A DNA stretch of 64,000 nt from Amycolatopsis taiwanensis DSM 45107 (GCF_000519205.1 NZ_KI912598.1:494256-558255); one strand, 5' to 3'. Positions 50,908 through 59,251 are shown, counted from the first letter of the stretch. Program-made: numbers and translations. The notes: generated from the letters alone by a model not told the origin.

Positions 50908-51672
50908 ATGTGGGATCCAGCCAAGTACCTCGACTACGCAGATCTGCGGGCCCGGCCGTTCTACGACCTGGTGACGCGGATCGACGCGACCGCGCCCCGG
51001 CGCGTGGTCGACCTGGGTTGCGGGCCCGGGAACCTCACGGCGAGCCTGGCCAAACGCTGGCCCGGGGCGACCCTCGAAGCCGGCGACAGCTCCCCCGAGA
51101 TGGTCGAAGCCGCGCGGGCGGCCGGGATCGACGCGCAACTGCTCGATGTGCACGACTGGATGCCCTCGGTCGACACGGACGTCGTGGTCACCAACGCGGT
51201 GTTGCAGTGGGTGCCCGGGCACCGGGACCTGTTGCGGCGCTGGGCCGGTCAGCTCCCTTCGGGGGCGTGGCTGGCGATGCAGGTGCCGGGCAACCTGGGC
51301 GCGCCGTCACACGCCGTCGTGCGAGAGCTGGCCGCGACCCCGAAATGGGCGGCCGAGCTTGCCGGGACCACCATCCGCGACGAGAACGCCGTCGACGACC
51401 CGCAAGGCTACGCGGACCTGCTCACCGATGCCGGATGCGTCGTGGACGCCTGGGAGACGACGTACGTGCAACGGTTGACGGGGCCGGATGCCGTGCTGGA
51501 ATGGATCAGCGGCACGGCCCTGCGACCCATCAAGGCGGCGCTGTCCGAGGAGAGCTGGCAGGCGTTCCGGGCGGACCTGTCACCGCTGCTCGACCAGGCA
51601 TACCCGCCGCGTCCGGACGGCACCACCTGGTTCCCCTTCCGTCGCGTCTTCACCGTCGCGCGAGTGCTCTGA
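50908..51672 (+). CDS. tam: trans-aconitate 2-methyltransferase-like protein
   Basis: This 254-residue AdoMet-dependent methyltransferase starts MWDPAKYLDYADLRARPFYDL, as in Tam, and has the AdoMet motif VVDLGCGPGNLT (about 33-44), GDSSPEMVEAARA and NAVLQWVPGH. Tam methylates trans-aconitate to relieve inhibition of the TCA cycle. Length and motifs match the family. A perfect palindrome in the leader suggests specific repression. Substrate is by family likeness. Confidence 0.85.
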   Translation: MWDPAKYLDYADLRARPFYDLVTRIDATAPRRVVDLGCGPGNLTASLAKRWPGATLEAGDSSPEMVEAARAAGIDAQLLDVHDWMPSVDTDVVVTNAVLQWVPGHRDLLRRWAGQLPSGAWLAMQVPGNLGAPSHAVVRELAATPKWAAELAGTTIRDENAVDDPQGYADLLTDAGCVVDAWETTYVQRLTGPDAVLEWISGTALRPIKAALSEESWQAFRADLSPLLDQAYPPRPDGTTWFPFRRVFTVARVL

Positions 51673-51675
51673 AGC

Positions 51676-51900
51676 TCAGGACGCAGGTCCCGCGCCCCGG
51701 TGCCCGTGGTGCCGGCGCGCGGACGACCTCCGCCCGCCCGTCTTCTCGCTGACCTTGGCCCGCACCACACCCGCCGCGCCCTGCACCGCGGGATGATCGA
51801 CAACCTTGTGGTAGGTGCGCACGATCTGCTCGTACCGCGCCCGCCCGGCCCGCGTCCCGAGCACATACCCGGCCAGTGCGCCCAGCAGGAAGGACTTCAT
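51676..51900 (-). CDS. small membrane-anchored YtxH-like protein
   Basis: This 74-residue protein has a short N-terminal hydrophobic segment with a GxxxG-like pattern (MKSFLLGALAGYVLGTRAGRARYEQI) and a basic, Arg/His-rich C-terminus, as in YtxH-like actinobacterial proteins of unknown function. The ATG at 51900 is preferred because GGAGG lies 7 bases upstream; the GTG two codons earlier would be too close to it. Confidence 0.6.
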   Translation of the reverse strand: MKSFLLGALAGYVLGTRAGRARYEQIVRTYHKVVDHPAVQGAAGVVRAKVSEKTGGRRSSARRHHGHRGAGPAS

Positions 51901-52029
51901 CGCCACGCCTCCTCACCCTCCGCGCCCCGGTAACTCATTGTCCCCGGGCCTGGGGGTGCCTGCAGGGGACGATCAGACATGCGCTAAAGTTGCCCTACGT
52001 CAGCCCGGAGCGATCCGGGCACGCAGCGT

Positions 52030-52102
<73 letters not shown>

Positions 52103-52107
52103 CTTCA

Positions 52108-52128
52108 CCCCAGGCCAGATGCCTGGGG
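52108..52128 (+). terminator. terminator after tRNA-Asn
   Basis: CCCCAGGC (52108-52115) pairs with GCCTGGGG (52121-52128) over a 5-base loop and is followed by CTCTTTCATTTC. It ends the tRNA transcript and may lie within or next to the attachment core. Confidence 0.8.
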
Positions 52129-52145
52129 CTCTTTCATTTCCGGGC

Positions 52146-52166
52146 CCGTGATGATCGATATCACGG
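52146..52166. other. inverted repeat between tRNA-Asn and the integrase gene
   Basis: CCGTGAT (52146-52152) and ATCACGG (52160-52166) form a perfect 7-bp inverted repeat around GATCGAT. It may be an integrase arm site or part of the integrase terminator; the sequence alone does not decide. Confidence 0.35.
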
Positions 52167-52190
52167 AAACTGCACGTTTTCATTTGCTAA

Positions 52191-53402
52191 TCACCCTTCC
52201 CCTTCGGCGTTGCCGAAGATCATTTCTAGGACTTCTGCGGTGGCCTGATTGGCCACTCGCTTGCGTCGGTAGTGGCGCTCGACCACTTGCGGACTGTTGC
52301 CGAGCTGGTCTGCGATCGCAGTCGTCGGTAGACCGGCCTCGTCGAGCACGGTGGCCACGGTCTTGCGCCACACGTGACTGGTGACCCACTCGAATCCACA
52401 CGCGTCGAATGCCTCGCGCATCCGGCCGCCGACGTTCGACGGGTCCGACCACTGGTCATTCCATGATGGGAAGATCGGACCGCCGGGTGCTGCGGCGACC
52501 TTGCGCCGGCGCCACATTGGTACGGACCAATTTGGTACGGCCAGCAGTAGCCCGTTGCCGTTGCCTTTCCGGTACGCCAAGCGCTGCAATCCGGCGCCGG
52601 TCTCGCGCACGAGGTGATGGCCGATCAGCACCGTGGGCGCGTTCGGGTCTATCTCGCTGTCGGCGAGCGCGAGCAGCTCACCGAGCCGCACGCCAGTGGC
52701 CAGCATCGCGTCCATGATGTCCGGCAGGTCGAGCCATACTCGTGCGCGCCGGCCGAGGCGACGGCCCTTAGCGTCGCTCTGCTTCGCCTCGCCGAGCTCG
52801 ACCAGTTTGGCGCGTAACTCGATGCGCTGGTCGAGCGTGAGCGCCTGGATCTCCTTCGCGGTGCCGCGCTCGAGGCGCTCGGTGGACTTCACCGGATTGA
52901 CCTCCATCGCCCCGTAGCGCACCGCATAGGCGCAGCAGAGCGAGAGCGCCGCCCGCAGACTCTTGGCCGTGTCGTAGGACTTGTCGCGCCCGCGTTGGAT
53001 CAGCTCGTTGCAGCCCCACGCGCGGACCTCGCGCGCCTGGAGCTCGCCGAGCGCTGGCTTGATCCAGTTGTTGACATAGCCGCGGTACAAGCGGGGCGTG
53101 CTCGGCGACTTACCGGCGAGCCGGTAGGCGCGCGCGAGATCATCCATGCATCGTTCACAGATCACCGCGAACCGGGTAGACGGCGTGATCTCGCCGGAGG
53201 TTATCTCGTTGGCCAGCTCGGTTAGCCGTACCTTCAGGTTGTTAGTTGCCTTCGTCTTGCTGGCGCCGCGACGGCGCACCTGCTTGGAGCGGCCGTTCTT
53301 CATTCTGAACCGCGCGTGTGCTTCCCACACGGCTGGTTCCTCGGAGATCTGCTTGACGTGTATCTCGCCCCAGGTGCCCACGGGCGTCGGTGGTCTGGGC
53401 AT
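52191..53402 (-). CDS. int: tyrosine recombinase (phage integrase)
   Basis: This 403-residue site-specific recombinase has an N-terminal arm-binding AP2-like part, a core-binding SAM-like domain (about 65-160) and a catalytic domain with Arg in ATGVRLGELLAL, the H-x-x-R box in TSHVWRKTV and the nucleophile Tyr in VVERHYRRKR. It points at tRNA-Asn, as expected for an element that integrates into the tRNA 3' end. The ATG at 53402 overlaps the stop of the upstream gene. Confidence 0.94.
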   Translation of the reverse strand: MPRPPTPVGTWGEIHVKQISEEPAVWEAHARFRMKNGRSKQVRRRGASKTKATNNLKVRLTELANEITSGEITPSTRFAVICERCMDDLARAYRLAGKSPSTPRLYRGYVNNWIKPALGELQAREVRAWGCNELIQRGRDKSYDTAKSLRAALSLCCAYAVRYGAMEVNPVKSTERLERGTAKEIQALTLDQRIELRAKLVELGEAKQSDAKGRRLGRRARVWLDLPDIMDAMLATGVRLGELLALADSEIDPNAPTVLIGHHLVRETGAGLQRLAYRKGNGNGLLLAVPNWSVPMWRRRKVAAAPGGPIFPSWNDQWSDPSNVGGRMREAFDACGFEWVTSHVWRKTVATVLDEAGLPTTAIADQLGNSPQVVERHYRRKRVANQATAEVLEMIFGNAEGEG

Positions 53403-54052
53403 CACGGTCTCCGCAGGAGGCACAGGTCGAGCAGCGGGTCCAGGTCCACTCGGATGCCGCAGTCGAGGCCGGCCGGGTCGGGGGGCGTGGACGAGCTCGG
53501 CGGCGGTGTGGTCGTCGGGCTGCCCGGCATCGAGCTGCCCGGCATCGTGGGGCCCGATGTCGAGGGGCCTGGTGTCGAGGCCGGTGGTGTCCAGCTGGAC
53601 GAGCCGCGCGTTTGCCGCGCCAGCCGGTCGGCGGTGGGTATCTTCTTCATGCCTGGCTCCTGATTCGGCGTCGTGGTGGGCACCGTGGGGATAGCGGGCG
53701 ATGGGCTGCTGCCGGTCATTCCTGGCGGTGGGATGGTCGGCAGCGCCATATCGGGCGGTGTCGTTTTGTCGCTCGGGATGAACAGCAGCCCGACGATGAT
53801 CGTCGCGCTGGCGGCCAGTCCAGCAGCAGATACCGAGCGGAGGCGATCGCGCAGCAGCCACGCCGCCGTGCCGACGAGCGGAACAGCGGAGAGAAGTCCC
53901 CAGCGTCGCATCGCCCTCGCCCGGGCCGAGCCCGGTGGTAGTTCACCTCCGGCGTCGGTCGGCTTCTCTTCGAGGTCCTTGATCCGTTGCCGGATGCTCG
54001 CGAGTAGCCGTTCAGCGCTGCTCGGGTGAGTGTTTTCGTTAGGCGTGGACAT
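53402..54052 (-). CDS. membrane protein with Pro/Thr-rich external region
   Basis: This 216-residue protein has a cytoplasmic N-terminus with a short helical stretch (SSAERLLASIRQRIKDLEEKP), two close hydrophobic segments (about residues 50-67 and 74-92) and a long low-complexity Pro/Ser/Thr-rich region. It is co-transcribed with the integrase gene through an ATGA overlap. Similar genes beside actinophage integrases are unassigned; a role in superinfection exclusion is conceivable but unproven. Confidence 0.5.
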   Translation of the reverse strand: MSTPNENTHPSSAERLLASIRQRIKDLEEKPTDAGGELPPGSARARAMRRWGLLSAVPLVGTAAWLLRDRLRSVSAAGLAASATIIVGLLFIPSDKTTPPDMALPTIPPPGMTGSSPSPAIPTVPTTTPNQEPGMKKIPTADRLARQTRGSSSWTPPASTPGPSTSGPTMPGSSMPGSPTTTPPPSSSTPPDPAGLDCGIRVDLDPLLDLCLLRRP

Positions 54053-54145
54053 TCATTCTCGCGGTGGGTAGGCAATAGTCCACTTAACGTAATCCCCATT
54101 ACACCTACTCGTGTGAACAGCGATTGCAAGATCGTTACTTATCGT

Positions 54146-54613
54146 TTACCCGACGTTGCGCCTTTCGGGTGAGGAAATTTCCCCCGATAGCACCGCGTCG
54201 ATCTCGCGGATCTGTCGGCGGACGTCTTCCTCGCGCTCGCGCCAGCGGCGCTGCTCCTCCACCACGATCTCCATGACGCCCTCCAACTGCCGGTAGCGCA
54301 TCAGCAGCTCGTCGCGGCTCGGGCGTGCTGGCTCGGCGGGTTCGGGTGCGGGTTCGCTGTCTGTGAAGATCGATTCGTCGCCGGTTTCGAGGTACTCGGC
54401 GACGACATATTCTCCCCAGCCCAGGCCGTCTTCGATGGCGGCGAAGACTTTGTCGCCGATGCGCTCGTCGCCGATCTCGGCTCTCGCCACGCTGTTCTCG
54501 CTGATCCCGATGGCGTCGGCGAACGCCTTCTGGCTCCGGTAGCCGGCGCGTACGCGTGCACGCTTGATCCGCCGGCCCAGGGCCTTGCGTCGTTCGTCAG
54601 CCGCGTTCGCCAT
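54146..54613 (-). CDS. CI-like phage repressor with XRE helix-turn-helix
   Basis: This 155-residue protein has an N-terminal XRE domain (RRIKRARVRAGYRSQKAFADAIGISENSVARAEIG, about 12-46) and a C-terminal coiled coil (about 105-145, RQLEGVMEIVVEEQRRWRERE). It is divergent from a small helix-turn-helix gene with matching operators between them. It probably maintains lysogeny by binding these sites. There is no peptidase domain for RecA-triggered cleavage, so induction must work differently. ATG at 54613 is directly next to one operator. Confidence 0.8.
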   Translation of the reverse strand: MANAADERRKALGRRIKRARVRAGYRSQKAFADAIGISENSVARAEIGDERIGDKVFAAIEDGLGWGEYVVAEYLETGDESIFTDSEPAPEPAEPARPSRDELLMRYRQLEGVMEIVVEEQRRWREREEDVRRQIREIDAVLSGEISSPERRNVG

Positions 54614-54630
54614 GGGCAAAGAGTATGCCA
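54614..54630. promoter_or_regulatory. prophage operator next to the repressor start
   Basis: GGGCAA-AGAGT-ATGCCA matches the 17-bp pattern TGGCAA-N5-TTGCCA of the two right-hand operators with two mismatches. It abuts the repressor ATG, a position suited to autoregulation. Confidence 0.55.
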
Positions 54631-54727
54631 GGAAAAGACAAGAGCGCGTACGGCTAGCTGGGTGTTTGTTGGTTCGATCCAGGACTCGTTGCGCCATGTC
54701 AAGGACAGTACAGAGGCTGAAACCATC

Positions 54728-54744
54728 TGGCAAGGATTTTGCCA
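54728..54744. promoter_or_regulatory. prophage operator, perfect inverted repeat
   Basis: TGGCAA-GGATT-TTGCCA is a perfect 6-5-6 inverted repeat about 40 bases upstream of the TTGACA (54766-54771) -35 box that drives the rightward early genes. Confidence 0.8.
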
Positions 54745-54785
54745 GAAATAGCCAGGAATTGATGTTTGACAAGTCTTGCTAAGTC

Positions 54786-54802
54786 TGGCAATGTCCTTGC
54801 CA
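54786..54802. promoter_or_regulatory. prophage operator overlapping the Cro-like start
   Basis: TGGCAA-TGTCC-TTGCCA has the same arms as the operator at 54728. Its last base is the A of the Cro-like ATG, and it covers the expected -10 region downstream of TTGACA (54766-54771), so a bound repressor would block rightward transcription. Confidence 0.8.
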
Positions 54803-55128
54803 TGTCAGTCCCCATGAACCGAGACCTCTTCAAGCAGGAGCGGGACAAGCAGGACCTGTCGAACGAGGCGCTGGCCCAGCTCGCCGGGATCAAGCCCTCC
54901 TACCTCGACAACCTGATCTGCGGATCCGATCAGCCCTCACTCCGCCTGCTGCACCGCTTCGAGCGAGTCCTCGGACTGCCCGAAAACGCTCTCCGCGCCA
55001 CGACGACCGAGCAGGACCCCGAGCCACGCAAGCAGTCCACGCAGCCGAAGCGCGAGACTCTCGCGCCGCCCCAGCGGGAGAAAGACACCAAGGGCCCGAG
55101 GCGCGTGCAGGACAAGGCCGTCGCATGA
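54802..55128 (+). CDS. Cro-like helix-turn-helix protein
   Basis: This 108-residue protein has an XRE-type helix-turn-helix (MNRDLFKQERDKQDLSNEALAQLAGIKPSYLDNLICG, about 5-41) and a charged, disordered C-terminal half rich in Lys/Pro/Gln. It is the first gene of the rightward operon, divergent from the CI-like repressor. The start overlaps an operator. By position it is the counterpart of Cro and may favour lytic growth. Confidence 0.7.
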   Translation: MSVPMNRDLFKQERDKQDLSNEALAQLAGIKPSYLDNLICGSDQPSLRLLHRFERVLGLPENALRATTTEQDPEPRKQSTQPKRETLAPPQREKDTKGPRRVQDKAVA

Positions 55129-55367
55129 ACGCCGAACTCGCCGCGGCCCTTGCCGGTCTTGTCGAGCAGCTCCGCACCGAGCAGGTGCGTGGCTACCGCA
55201 TCGAGACCGTGGCCGGCCTGCTCGACATCTCCGAGCGCGCGGTCGACCAGCTCGTCCGCGACGAAAAGCTCGGCTACGTCTGGGCCGGGAAACGCCGGGT
55301 CGTGCCGCACACGGAACTGCAGCGCTTCCTCGCCTCCGGCGTGCTCGACGCCAAGGCCGTCGCCTGA
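55125..55367 (+). CDS. excisionase-like MerR/HTH_17 protein
   Basis: This 80-residue protein has a winged helix of the excisionase type (YRIETVAGLLDISERAVDQLVRDEKLGYVWAGKRRVVPHTELQRFL). Such proteins bend attachment-site DNA for excision or act as small regulators. ATG overlaps the stop of the Cro-like gene (ATGA). A strong hairpin follows directly. Confidence 0.7.
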   Translation: MNAELAAALAGLVEQLRTEQVRGYRIETVAGLLDISERAVDQLVRDEKLGYVWAGKRRVVPHTELQRFLASGVLDAKAVA

Positions 55368-55370
55368 TCT

Positions 55371-55440
55371 CCCGGCCGCCGGGGGCGGCCGGGTCCCACA
55401 ACAGAAAGCGCCCGCCCCGTGCTGCGAACACGGAGCGGGC
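55371..55440 (+). terminator. two hairpins after the excisionase-like gene
   Basis: CCCGGCCGCC (55371-55380) pairs perfectly with GGCGGCCGGG (55384-55393) over a 3-base loop. A second stem joins GCCCGC/CCGTG (55410-55421) to CACGG/GCGGGC (55429-55440). They probably attenuate early transcription, a natural place for antitermination control. Confidence 0.6.
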
Positions 55441-55468
55441 CGACCACCGAGCAACGAAGGAGAAACCG

Positions 55469-55654
55469 GTGGCCAGGAAGAAGGCTAGCAAGCCGAAGCG
55501 GACGGCGGTTCGGCTCGACCAGGCGCACGGCTTCGGCCGGGTGCAGCGGATCGACCCGCGCGTGTTGGAGCGCCAGCACCGCGAGGACAGCCCGGAGTGG
55601 GCACAGCCCGACGACGGGGACGACGAGCAGGGGGAAGGGGTGATGGCGGCGTGA
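55469..55654 (+). CDS. small basic prophage protein
   Basis: This 61-residue protein has a Lys/Arg-rich N-terminus (MARKKASKPKRTAVRLD) and an acidic C-terminus. GTG start behind GAAGGAGAAACC. No family recognised. It is the first gene after the hairpins and overlaps the next gene by four bases. Confidence 0.5.
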   Translation: MARKKASKPKRTAVRLDQAHGFGRVQRIDPRVLERQHREDSPEWAQPDDGDDEQGEGVMAA

Positions 55655-56058
55655 GCGCGCGGACGGTGGACGAGCACCTGGCTGGCCTGCTGGCCGATGC
55701 GGGAATCACGGTCGAGCCGGGCAGCGGCGGGAAGCATCGCCTCGACGAGCACCGTGCCGCGCATGCGTCGGCCGCCGAACTGCTGGACCTGGCCGACCAG
55801 CTCACCCAGTTCGGCGCCGACGTGCGTCTGGTCGAAGCCAACCCCCCGGGGCCGTGCACCTGGTGCGACGTGGACCCGGCGCGCCTGGCCGACGTGACCG
55901 TGTACGGCGACCCGGCCCCGACCGACCCGACCGAGCCGCTCACCGTGGCCGAGACCTGCCGCGTGTGCGCGCCGCGCGCCGCCCGCCAGGCGCTCGTCGA
56001 GCAGTCACCCACCTCTGGAAAACCCATCGTCGTCGAGATCGGAGTTACCCCGCGATGA
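55651..56058 (+). CDS. prophage protein with two CxxC pairs
   Basis: This 135-residue protein of unknown function contains CTWC (about residues 69-72) and CRVC (about 108-111), spaced like a zinc ribbon, and an N-terminal helical part. It starts with GTG overlapping the previous stop and its own stop overlaps the next ATG. Confidence 0.5.
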   Translation: MSARTVDEHLAGLLADAGITVEPGSGGKHRLDEHRAAHASAAELLDLADQLTQFGADVRLVEANPPGPCTWCDVDPARLADVTVYGDPAPTDPTEPLTVAETCRVCAPRAARQALVEQSPTSGKPIVVEIGVTPR

Positions 56059-56507
56059 CCACCACCGAGACCCCGCTGCACATTCGCCAGGCTGAGGGAC
56101 TTGAGCGCATGGCCGCCATGCTGCGAGAGCACCCGGAGCTGGCCGAGCGCTTCCGGTACCTGAGCTTCTCGCAGCACTGCTTCGGCGAGGACGCGGAAGC
56201 GCTCGGCCTGTTCGCGCGCGTCGCCGCCGCATACGCCGACAACGGCACGGTCGAGAAGCGCTACAGCGACAAGTTCGCGGTCGTCGAGGCGCGGTTCGGC
56301 GCCGTGAGCATCCACCTGCAGACCGACCGCGAGCAGGTGTGCGAACGCGTGCAGGTCGGCACCGAGACCGTAACCCGGAAGGAGCGGGACCCGGAAGCGG
56401 TCGAGAAGGCGCTCGCCGAGATCCCCGAGACCGAGGTTACCGAAGAGGTCCCGGTCTACGAGTGGCAGTGCAAGCCGCTTCTGGCGTCCAGTGTGGACGG
56501 TTCGTGA
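56055..56507 (+). CDS. prophage protein of unknown function
   Basis: This 150-residue protein is mostly alpha-helical in its first half (RQAEGLERMAAMLREHPELAERF) with strand-like segments later (KFAVVEARFGAVSIHLQ). ATG overlaps the preceding stop. Two cysteines near the C-terminal half show no clear motif. Confidence 0.55.
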   Translation: MTTTETPLHIRQAEGLERMAAMLREHPELAERFRYLSFSQHCFGEDAEALGLFARVAAAYADNGTVEKRYSDKFAVVEARFGAVSIHLQTDREQVCERVQVGTETVTRKERDPEAVEKALAEIPETEVTEEVPVYEWQCKPLLASSVDGS

Positions 56508-56647
56508 TGGCGACCCGTACGGACTCCGGTTGGCCGGATGACATGTGCGACCTGCGCGCCGCGGAGACCGCGGCGGCCGGGCAGCAGAGCAGGAAGGCCG
56601 CCCAGGGCGGCGAGGACAACCAAGACCCCGAGGACGAGTGTGAGTGA
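56507..56647 (+). CDS. small acidic prophage protein
   Basis: This 46-residue frame starts at ATG overlapping the previous gene's last base and ends in a strongly acidic tail (GEDNQDPEDECE). No family is recognised. The overlaps on both sides support translation. Confidence 0.4.
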   Translation: MATRTDSGWPDDMCDLRAAETAAAGQQSRKAAQGGEDNQDPEDECE

Positions 56648-57197
56648 CAACCTGACCGTGAAGGTGGCCGCGTACAAGCTGCTCGCGGACCACATCAAAG
56701 GGCTTTATGACCTGGCGCGCGCGGAGATCGCGGCCCGGATGGAGCGCGGCGATCGGTTGACGGCGGTTACCGCGGACGGTGTGAAGATCGGCGCGGTGTC
56801 CAAAAAGGACCCGAAGCCGTTGGCGCTGGTCGTGGACGCGGCCGCGCTGCGCGAGTGGATCGCCGAGTACTACCCGGAGCGCCTGATCGAAGACCTCGTC
56901 TTCGTCGAAGGCGCGGACGAGGAGATCAAGGAAGTCCTGCTCGTGCACGCGCCGCACCTGGTGCGGCAGGTGCGCAAGGCCGACCCCGACATCGTCCGCG
57001 CGATCCTCACCGAGTCCAGCAAGCGTGGGTTCGTGGTCGGGCCCGGCGGCGAGGCCGAGGTCCCCGGTGTCGAGGTCCAGGCCCGCGAGGGTGTGGTGGC
57101 GTGCCTGCCCACCGACGACGCGATGCCCGCGGTGGTACAGATGCTCGACAGGGGCGAGATCGACCTGTTCGACGTGCTCCCCGGCGGCGACTCGTGA
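56640..57197 (+). CDS. prophage protein of unknown function, adjacent to the annealing protein
   Basis: This 185-residue protein has an N-terminal helical part (KVAAYKLLADHIKGLYDLARAEIAARMERGDRLTAV) and then an alternating helix/strand region without recognised motif. It precedes a Rad52/Erf-like gene with which it overlaps by four bases; in many phages this place is taken by an exonuclease or Gam-like helper, but no nuclease motif is seen. Confidence 0.5.
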   Translation: MSDNLTVKVAAYKLLADHIKGLYDLARAEIAARMERGDRLTAVTADGVKIGAVSKKDPKPLALVVDAAALREWIAEYYPERLIEDLVFVEGADEEIKEVLLVHAPHLVRQVRKADPDIVRAILTESSKRGFVVGPGGEAEVPGVEVQAREGVVACLPTDDAMPAVVQMLDRGEIDLFDVLPGGDS

Positions 57198-57907
57198 CGC
57201 CGGAATTGCTGGCCAAGCTGGCCGCGCCGTTCCCCGACGACGCGGTCGGCTCCCGGCCGGAGATCACCTGCCAGCCATGCAAGGTGGGCGGCTGCACCGC
57301 GCACAAGTGGGCCGAGTGCGTCGAGTGTGGCCGGACGCTGACGACCGCGCACGTCCACCTCGACTACGTCGGCCACGCCTACGTGCGCGAGCGGCTCAAC
57401 AGCGTCGACCCGGACTGGGCGTGGGAACCGATGGCGCTCACCCCGGAAGGCTTGCCGTTGCTGCAGGACGGATGTCTGTGGATCCGGCTCACTGTCGGTG
57501 GCAAGACCGTGCTCGGTGTGGGCGACGCGCCTGGCAAACGCGGCGGCGTGTTCTGGAAAGAGCTGATCGGCGACGCGATCCGTAACGCCGCAATGACCAT
57601 GGGCGTGGCGTTGGACATGTGGAAGCGCGAACCGGTAGCCGCCGACCCGGTCGAGCCGGAACCCGGGCAGGACGGCCAGGCGCAGCCTGAGCCCGCACCC
57701 GGCGACGAACCCGCGCAGGTCGATGTGCCGGACGAGCCTGCCGAGCTGCGCGAGCGCATCCGGGACATCACGAAACGGCGCGGCCGCACCGCCGCGCAGA
57801 CCGCGGCCGACTTCACCAAGTGGTCCAAGGGACGGCAGCTGTTGCGCGCGAACACTGCGCTGCTGGCCGAGTACCTCGACCACCTCCGGCAGGACGGCAA
57901 ACGGTGA
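57194..57907 (+). CDS. Rad52/Erf-type single-strand annealing protein
   Basis: This 237-residue protein has a zinc-like N-terminus (CQPCKVGGC, CVEC) and a core (YVGHAYVRERLNSVDPDWAW, LWIRLTVGGKTVLGVG, KELIGDAIRNAAMTMGVALDMW) that resembles Rad52-superfamily annealing proteins of actinophages, where a strand-helix unit ends in GVG...A...K..A...GVG-like residues. The C-terminal 70 residues are linker and a helical tail. It probably mediates recombination of phage DNA. GTG start overlaps the upstream stop. Confidence 0.55.
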   Translation: MTPELLAKLAAPFPDDAVGSRPEITCQPCKVGGCTAHKWAECVECGRTLTTAHVHLDYVGHAYVRERLNSVDPDWAWEPMALTPEGLPLLQDGCLWIRLTVGGKTVLGVGDAPGKRGGVFWKELIGDAIRNAAMTMGVALDMWKREPVAADPVEPEPGQDGQAQPEPAPGDEPAQVDVPDEPAELRERIRDITKRRGRTAAQTAADFTKWSKGRQLLRANTALLAEYLDHLRQDGKR

Positions 57908-58281
57908 AGGCGCAGCAGATCCCGCGCAAGGTGCGGGACATCGTCCGCGAGCGTTCCGGCGGCGTGTGCGAGAAATGCGGAATCCAGCCGGCGGCTGAGA
58001 TCCATCACCGGTGTGGCCGTCAGATGGGCGGTTCGCGCGAGCCGTGGATCAACCAGCCCAGCAACTTGCTGCACCTGTGCAGCGGGTGCCACGGCGAGGT
58101 CACCAACACCCGCGGTGCCCGCGCCTACATCGAGACGTGCGGGTGGCTGGTGCGCCGTGGCCAGACCCTGCCGGCCGACGTGCCGGTCGTGCTCTGGCAC
58201 GGCCTGGTGCTGCTTGACGACCACGGCGGATTCCGCACTCCCGAACTCAGCGACCACCTCACCGAAGGAGCAGTCTCCTGA
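57904..58281 (+). CDS. HNH endonuclease
   Basis: This 125-residue nuclease has a clear HNH/zinc core: CEKCG (about 20-24), EIHHRCGRQMGG, NQPSNLLHLCSGCHGEV. Its place next to the annealing protein suggests a role in phage recombination or packaging; it may also be a homing-type nuclease. GTG start overlaps the previous stop. Confidence 0.88.
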   Translation: MKAQQIPRKVRDIVRERSGGVCEKCGIQPAAEIHHRCGRQMGGSREPWINQPSNLLHLCSGCHGEVTNTRGARAYIETCGWLVRRGQTLPADVPVVLWHGLVLLDDHGGFRTPELSDHLTEGAVS

Positions 58282-59090
58282 TGGGACTCGACGTTTACCT
58301 CTACAGCAAGGGCGAGCAGGCCTACAGCGACGCGCACGAGAAGGCGTGGGAAGACTGGTGGGAAACCGCTAAGGATCTTGACGATGAGGCGCGCAAGGTC
58401 TCGCGCGAGGCGGCAAACCTCCCGCCGTCGCCCGGCCTGCCGTCGGCCCCCTCGGAGAAGTATCCCGAGCACCTGTTCGACCGGCGCTACCTGCGTTCCT
58501 CCTACAACGGCAGCGGGTTCAACCACGCGGTTCCGGACATGATCGGCTCGAATGGGGCCGGCGACTACCCGCACCAGCGCGGATCGCTCTACTGGATCTT
58601 CGAGCCGGTCCGCGGTGATTCCGACGAGTACGAGTTCGAGCTGACCGAGGGCAGCATCCCCGCGCTGGAGACCGCGAAGGCCCGCGCGCTGGAGATCGCC
58701 GACGAGCTGCGCAAGTGTGACCCGCTCGGCGTCATGTCCGAGTCACCGCTATTCGGGGCGGCTGAGCATATGTGGAGGGAGCTGCCCACCGAGAGCGAGG
58801 TGCTCGACTGGTATCGGTCCGAAAAGGACCGGAACGCCAACCGGAACACCGCGTGGGGCGAGTCGTACAGCACCGCGAAGGGGCTCGTTTTCGGGCTCAC
58901 CGAGGGACTTGAAGTGCTGGCCGTCACGCTCGGACGCGACAGTCTCGGCAGGCCGTCGGCGATCCTGGTCTACCGGTCGCAGGCGCGCGATTCCTACGTC
59001 CAGTCCGCGGAGATCACTGCAGAGTTCTGCGACGAAGCGATCTCGCTCATTCGCCGCGACGGCGCCGCGTTCATCCACTGGAGTTCGTGA
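58281..59090 (+). CDS. conserved phage protein starting MGLDVYLYSK
   Basis: This 269-residue protein belongs to a family seen in phages and mobile elements that begins with MGLDVYLY. Acidic and Tyr/Trp-rich, with PHQRGSLYWIFEPVRGDSDEYEFEL in its middle; no catalytic motif is seen. ATG overlaps the HNH stop by one base, and its stop overlaps the next ATG. Confidence 0.6.
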   Translation: MGLDVYLYSKGEQAYSDAHEKAWEDWWETAKDLDDEARKVSREAANLPPSPGLPSAPSEKYPEHLFDRRYLRSSYNGSGFNHAVPDMIGSNGAGDYPHQRGSLYWIFEPVRGDSDEYEFELTEGSIPALETAKARALEIADELRKCDPLGVMSESPLFGAAEHMWRELPTESEVLDWYRSEKDRNANRNTAWGESYSTAKGLVFGLTEGLEVLAVTLGRDSLGRPSAILVYRSQARDSYVQSAEITAEFCDEAISLIRRDGAAFIHWSS

Positions 59091-59251
59091 TGGCCGTCCG
59101 TATCACCGATACCCCGCAGCAGTCCCGCACCCGCCGTACCGGCCCTGGTCTCGTCCTGCTCGGCGCCTGGTTCGCACTGTTCCTGATCGGCGCGGCGATC
59201 GGCGCCGCGCTGTACGCGTCGTCGATGGTCCCGCCGGCGGTGCTGCCATGA
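59090..59251 (+). CDS. small prophage membrane protein
   Basis: This 53-residue protein has one hydrophobic helix (GLVLLGAWFALFLIGAAIGA, residues 20-39) behind a basic N-terminus. ATG overlaps the preceding stop and the TGA overlaps the next ATG. Function unknown; it lies in the early operon, so a holin role is unlikely. Confidence 0.55.
   Translation: MAVRITDTPQQSRTRRTGPGLVLLGAWFALFLIGAAIGAALYASSMVPPAVLP

Noticed and set aside
51901..52029. Additional tRNA or small RNA upstream of tRNA-Asn
   Set aside because: No second cloverleaf or terminator can be folded from this stretch.
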